NCBI GenBank assembly: GCA_029861655.1
Contig: JAOTZA010000023.1
Span: forward strand, 1-18,384
DNA: 18,384 nucleotides
Direction of reading: 5' to 3'
Source: Acidobacteriota bacterium
GTDB taxonomy: Bacteria; Acidobacteriota; Thermoanaerobaculia; Multivoradales; JAHEKO01
The position numbers and the translations under genes were made by a program. This document shows positions 15,477-18,384 of the stretch, in pieces. Every line of letters starts with the position of its first letter. Positions within the stretch are counted from its first letter, which is position 1. Below the pieces are notes generated by a model, which ran no database searches, was not told where the DNA came from, and was given only the letters and a program-made list of their open reading frames with translations.

Positions 15477-16420
15477 TCCCCACTCCAAGACTCGCTTTTG
15501 TCTTCCCGGGCCAGGGCTCGCAGAAAGTCGGTATGGGCCGAGCTTGGGCCGATGTTTCGCCGGATGCGAGAGCCGTTTTTGCCGAGGCCGACGGCGTACT
15601 TGCGGAGCCGCTGTCGGACTTGTGCTGGGAGGGGCCCGACGACCAGCTCAACCTGACCGCAAATACGCAGCCCGCCATCCTCACGGCGTCCTTGGCTGTC
15701 TACCGGGCGATCGCCGCGCGCGTCGCGGCTCCTACCGTGGTTGCGGGGCACAGCCTGGGTGAGTACTCGGCACTGGTCGCTTCCGGGGTGCTCTCGTTTG
15801 CCGATGCGGTGCGCCTGGTCCGGCGGCGCGGCGAGTTCATGCAGCAAGCGGTGCCGGTGGGGGAGGGGGCGATGGCCGCGGTTCTCGGTCTCGATGCCGA
15901 CACCGTCGCCAGGATCGCCGTCGAAGCCACCGGCGAGGACGGGATTTGCGCCGTGGCCAATTTGAACGCGCCGGCCCAAACCGTGGTCGCCGGCGCCAAG
16001 CCGGCGGTCGAGCGTGCCACGGCACTCGCCAAGCAACGCGGCGCCAAACGCGCGGTGCTGCTGCCCGTCTCGGCGCCGTTCCACTCTCCCTTGATGCGGC
16101 CGGCGCGCGACAATCTCGAACCGTTGCTGCGGGGTACCGAGTTCAGCGACCCGGAAGTTCCGGTCGTGTCGAACGTGGACGCCGAGCCGATGCAGACCGG
16201 CGATGCGGCCCGCGAGGCGCTGATTCGCCAGGTGGACTCGTCGGTACGTTGGGTCGAATCGGTGCGGCGCATGGCCGCCGACGGAGTCTCGATCTTTGTA
16301 GAGGTCGGTCCGGGGGCCGTCCTGAGCGGTCTCATCCGCCGAATCGCACCCGAGGCCAAGACCGTTAGTCTTTCCGAGCCTGGCGGGCTCGAGAAGCTCG
16401 AGGGGGTTCTCGCGTCATGA
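15470..16420 (+). CDS. fabD: Malonyl-CoA:ACP transacylase
   Basis: A 316-residue FabD, which loads malonyl groups on acyl carrier protein. LAFVFPGQGSQ (8-18) and the nucleophile elbow GHSLGEYSAL with Ser95 are clear; His205 in SAPFHSPLM is the catalytic partner. The start is TTG at 15470, inside the fabH stop region; there is no ATG or GTG in frame before the conserved FPGQGSQ, and the next Met (about residue 24) would remove that motif. Thus TTG is well supported and translation probably depends on ribosomes finishing fabH. It overlaps fabG by 4 bases. Confidence 0.95.
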   Translation: MVVPTPRLAFVFPGQGSQKVGMGRAWADVSPDARAVFAEADGVLAEPLSDLCWEGPDDQLNLTANTQPAILTASLAVYRAIAARVAAPTVVAGHSLGEYSALVASGVLSFADAVRLVRRRGEFMQQAVPVGEGAMAAVLGLDADTVARIAVEATGEDGICAVANLNAPAQTVVAGAKPAVERATALAKQRGAKRAVLLPVSAPFHSPLMRPARDNLEPLLRGTEFSDPEVPVVSNVDAEPMQTGDAAREALIRQVDSSVRWVESVRRMAADGVSIFVEVGPGAVLSGLIRRIAPEAKTVSLSEPGGLEKLEGVLAS

Positions 16421-17184
16421 GTTCCGTAAGTTCCAGCTCCAGTTTTGATCTGTCGGGGAAGACCGCTCTAGTGACGGGGGCGTCCCAGGGCATCGGTTAC
16501 GCGGCGGCCGAACGGCTGGCAGCGCATGGTGCCCGAGTCGTAGTCGCCGCCCGCTCGGAGGACAAGCTGAAGTCGCTCGAGGGGAAGATCACCGAAGACG
16601 GAGGAGTGGCGCTCGCCTTTCCCCTCGATCTGGCAAGCCCCGAGAGGGTCGGTGACCGGTTGAAAGAGCTGCCGGAGGAGTTTTCGGGAATCGACATCCT
16701 GGTTAACAACGCCGGGATCACGGCCGACAACCTGCTGATGCGGATGAAGATCGAAGAGTGGGACAGGGTGCTGCGAACCAACCTGACGGGGACCTACGCC
16801 GTGACCAAGGCGCTCGCCCGCGGCATGATGAAGAAGAGGTGGGGGAGGATCATCTCGGTCTCCTCGGTTGTCGCCTTGATGGGGAATGCGGGCCAAGCCA
16901 ACTATGCGGCCGCAAAAGCGGGGCTGATCGGGTTCTCCAAGTCGTTGGCGCGCGAGCTTGCAAGCCGCGGCATCACGGTCAACGTGGTCGCCCCGGGCTA
17001 CGTCACCACCGCCATGACCGACGAGCTCGGCGAGGCGAGCAAGACAGAGCTGCAGTCGGCGATTCCGCTGAAACGCCTGGGGACGGTCGAAGACATCGCC
17101 TCGGCGGTTCTCTATCTGGCCAGCGAAGAAGCCGGTTACATCACCGGACACGTCCTGAACGTCTCCGGCGGGCTTTACATCTAG
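16417..17184 (+). CDS. fabG: 3-oxoacyl-ACP reductase
   Basis: A 255-residue short-chain dehydrogenase that reduces beta-ketoacyl-ACP with NADPH. Cofactor motif TGASQGIG is at about 20-27, NNAG at about 91-94, and the catalytic Ser150, Tyr163 and Lys167 are present (YAAAK). The C-terminus GHVLNVSGGLYI is typical of true FabG. The N-terminus carries a Ser-rich stretch (SSVSSSSSF) before the fold, slightly longer than usual. AGGGGG at 16401-16406 precedes the ATG, which lies in the fabD stop. It is the last gene of the cluster: no acpP or fabF follows, and the next gene is convergent. Confidence 0.96.
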   Translation: MSSVSSSSSFDLSGKTALVTGASQGIGYAAAERLAAHGARVVVAARSEDKLKSLEGKITEDGGVALAFPLDLASPERVGDRLKELPEEFSGIDILVNNAGITADNLLMRMKIEEWDRVLRTNLTGTYAVTKALARGMMKKRWGRIISVSSVVALMGNAGQANYAAAKAGLIGFSKSLARELASRGITVNVVAPGYVTTAMTDELGEASKTELQSAIPLKRLGTVEDIASAVLYLASEEAGYITGHVLNVSGGLYI

Positions 17185-17201
17185 CCCTGGTCCCGTCCGC
17201 C

Positions 17202-18374
17202 TTACTCGGTGCTCAGGAGAAGAGGCGACCCCAGCTTGGCGGAGTAGTTGGGGCGGTAGCGCTCGGCGTTGTAGAGCTTTTCGACGCTCACTCGCCTCGG
17301 GCCGAGACTCGGATCGGGCAAGACGGCGTGGGTGTAGTTGCCGTCGCGGATCGCCACCATCCGGCCGGTGACCCCGCTGCCGATGAGATCGATCGCGATG
17401 TTGGCGAACGTGATCGCCACCAGATGATCGATCGAGTCGGGATCGCCGCTGCGCAGGTCGTAGGTCAGATCGCTCGACATCGTGTCCTCGCCGGTGCGTC
17501 GTTTGATCTCTTCCTTTAGCGCGTATCCGACGTCGACCTTTTTGCGATGCCCGTAGGCATCAGCCTCGCCGTATTCAGCGAGGTCCTGGCCTTGCCAAAC
17601 GGCTCCTTCGGACGCCACCACCAGCGTGTAGTTCGAGGGGTTGTTCTTCTTGTCCTCGACCAGAAGCTGGCACAGGTGATCGAGGTCGAACGCGTACTCC
17701 GGGATCAGACAGCGGGTCGAGGTGACATAGCCGGTATAGAGGGCCGTGTAGCCTGCGTCGCGGCCGAAGATGCGAAAGACGCCGATGCGTTCGTGTGACC
17801 CGAGAGTGGTGCGCTGCCGGTTGATCAGGTCCTTGGCGCGGGTAATCGCCGTCGAGAAGCCGATGCAGTACTCGGTCCCGCGGACATCGTTGTCCATGGT
17901 CTTGGGAACCGCCAGCACCGGAAACCCTTCCTGGTCCAGCCGCGCCGAGAAGCTCAAGGTGTCGTCGCCCCCGATGGTGATCAGCGTGCTGATCCCCAGC
18001 CGCTCGAGGTTCTCGAGCACCACCGGGGTGAAATCGAGAGAGTCTCCGTCTCCAGACAGCCCGGCGAGCTCCGCCTCGCTCAGGTGCTCCGGCAGCTTGG
18101 CGGCATTCACTTTGGACGGGTTGGTTCGCGAAGTGTGGAGCACCGTGCCGCCGGAGCGGTCGATCCGGCGGGTGCTCTCGCGACCGAGGCGCTCGATATA
18201 GGTTGGGTCGTCGCCGGCTCGGAGATCGCAGTGGGTCAGACCTTCCCAGCCCTTGCGGATACCAACGACCTCGCGGCCCAGTTCCGAGGCCCGGTAGACC
18301 ACGGACTTGATGACCGAGTTGAGTCCCGGGACGTCGCCGCCGCCGGTCAGGATGCCGATATGGTTCTTGGCCAT
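17202..18374 (-). CDS. 6-phosphofructokinase, predicted pyrophosphate-dependent
   Basis: A 390-residue PfkA-superfamily enzyme that phosphorylates fructose 6-phosphate. Motifs: ILTGGGDVPGLN (8-19), TIGGDDT (133-139), PKTMDND (157-163, with catalytic Asp161) and FGRDAGYTA. The position equivalent to Gly104 of the E. coli enzyme is Asp138 and that of Gly124 is Lys158. In this family the Asp/Lys pair marks use of pyrophosphate in place of ATP, so a reversible PPi-PFK acting in glycolysis and gluconeogenesis is inferred. The ATG at 18374 gives the usual MAKNHIGILTGGG start; only 10 bases upstream are visible. The gene ends 17 bases from the fabG stop, tail to tail, leaving no room for a separate terminator. 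Confidence 0.95.
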   Translation of the reverse strand: MAKNHIGILTGGGDVPGLNSVIKSVVYRASELGREVVGIRKGWEGLTHCDLRAGDDPTYIERLGRESTRRIDRSGGTVLHTSRTNPSKVNAAKLPEHLSEAELAGLSGDGDSLDFTPVVLENLERLGISTLITIGGDDTLSFSARLDQEGFPVLAVPKTMDNDVRGTEYCIGFSTAITRAKDLINRQRTTLGSHERIGVFRIFGRDAGYTALYTGYVTSTRCLIPEYAFDLDHLCQLLVEDKKNNPSNYTLVVASEGAVWQGQDLAEYGEADAYGHRKKVDVGYALKEEIKRRTGEDTMSSDLTYDLRSGDPDSIDHLVAITFANIAIDLIGSGVTGRMVAIRDGNYTHAVLPDPSLGPRRVSVEKLYNAERYRPNYSAKLGSPLLLSTE

Positions 18375-18384
18375 AGTTCGGGAG

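Noticed and set aside
14355..15488. A 377-codon open frame on the minus strand
   Set aside because: Antisense to fabH, whose active site and motifs are fully conserved; no domain is seen in the opposite frame.
1..18384. CRISPR arrays, tRNAs, prophage genes or transposase genes
   Set aside because: No regularly spaced repeats, cloverleaf sequence, integrase, phage structural gene or transposase was seen.

Overview
The window is GC-rich, densely packed bacterial DNA with no tRNA, rRNA, CRISPR or recognisable insertion sequence. Gene order and protein flavour (MoxR-DUF58-TgpA set, yceD-rpmF-plsX-fab cluster, PPi-type phosphofructokinase, several GT4 glycosyltransferases with a WbaP/CpsE-type transferase) fit a free-living Gram-negative-type bacterium. 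Acidobacteriota is my best guess from general resemblance, with low confidence; no marker in the window settles it.

Layout. (1) 1-3827, plus strand: the 3' end of a moxR-type AAA+ ATPase gene, a palindromic MITE/REP-like element at 525-701, a DUF58 protein and a TgpA-type transglutaminase, a common operon. (2) 3880-12326, minus strand, read from right to left: three GT4 glycosyltransferases, a WbaZ-like GT4, a polyprenyl-phosphate sugar transferase, then a subtilisin-like protease and a small protein whose gene overlaps it by 4 bases. The first five look like a polysaccharide assembly operon. (3) 12384-12525: a divergent control region with a large imperfect hairpin and a good sigma-70-like promoter facing right. 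(4) 12567-17184, plus strand: yceD, rpmF, plsX, fabH, fabD, fabG, the start of fatty-acid and phospholipid synthesis, with overlapping start/stop codons from plsX onward. (5) 17202-18374, minus strand: a phosphofructokinase with the residues of the pyrophosphate-dependent type, convergent with fabG.

The most interesting point is the protease pair. The 172-residue protein at 3880-4398 can be aligned by eye with the roughly 160-residue N-terminal pro-region of the adjacent subtilase (4395-5840), at both ends and in the middle, and stops exactly where the protease would pass into its catalytic domain. It looks like a free-standing pro-domain made from the same transcript, possibly a trans-acting inhibitor or folding chaperone. 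Neither protein has a visible signal peptide. Other points: the 177-bp palindrome that supplies the moxR stop codon, and a 19-bp inverted repeat between rpmF and plsX whose right arm covers the region just before the plsX start.
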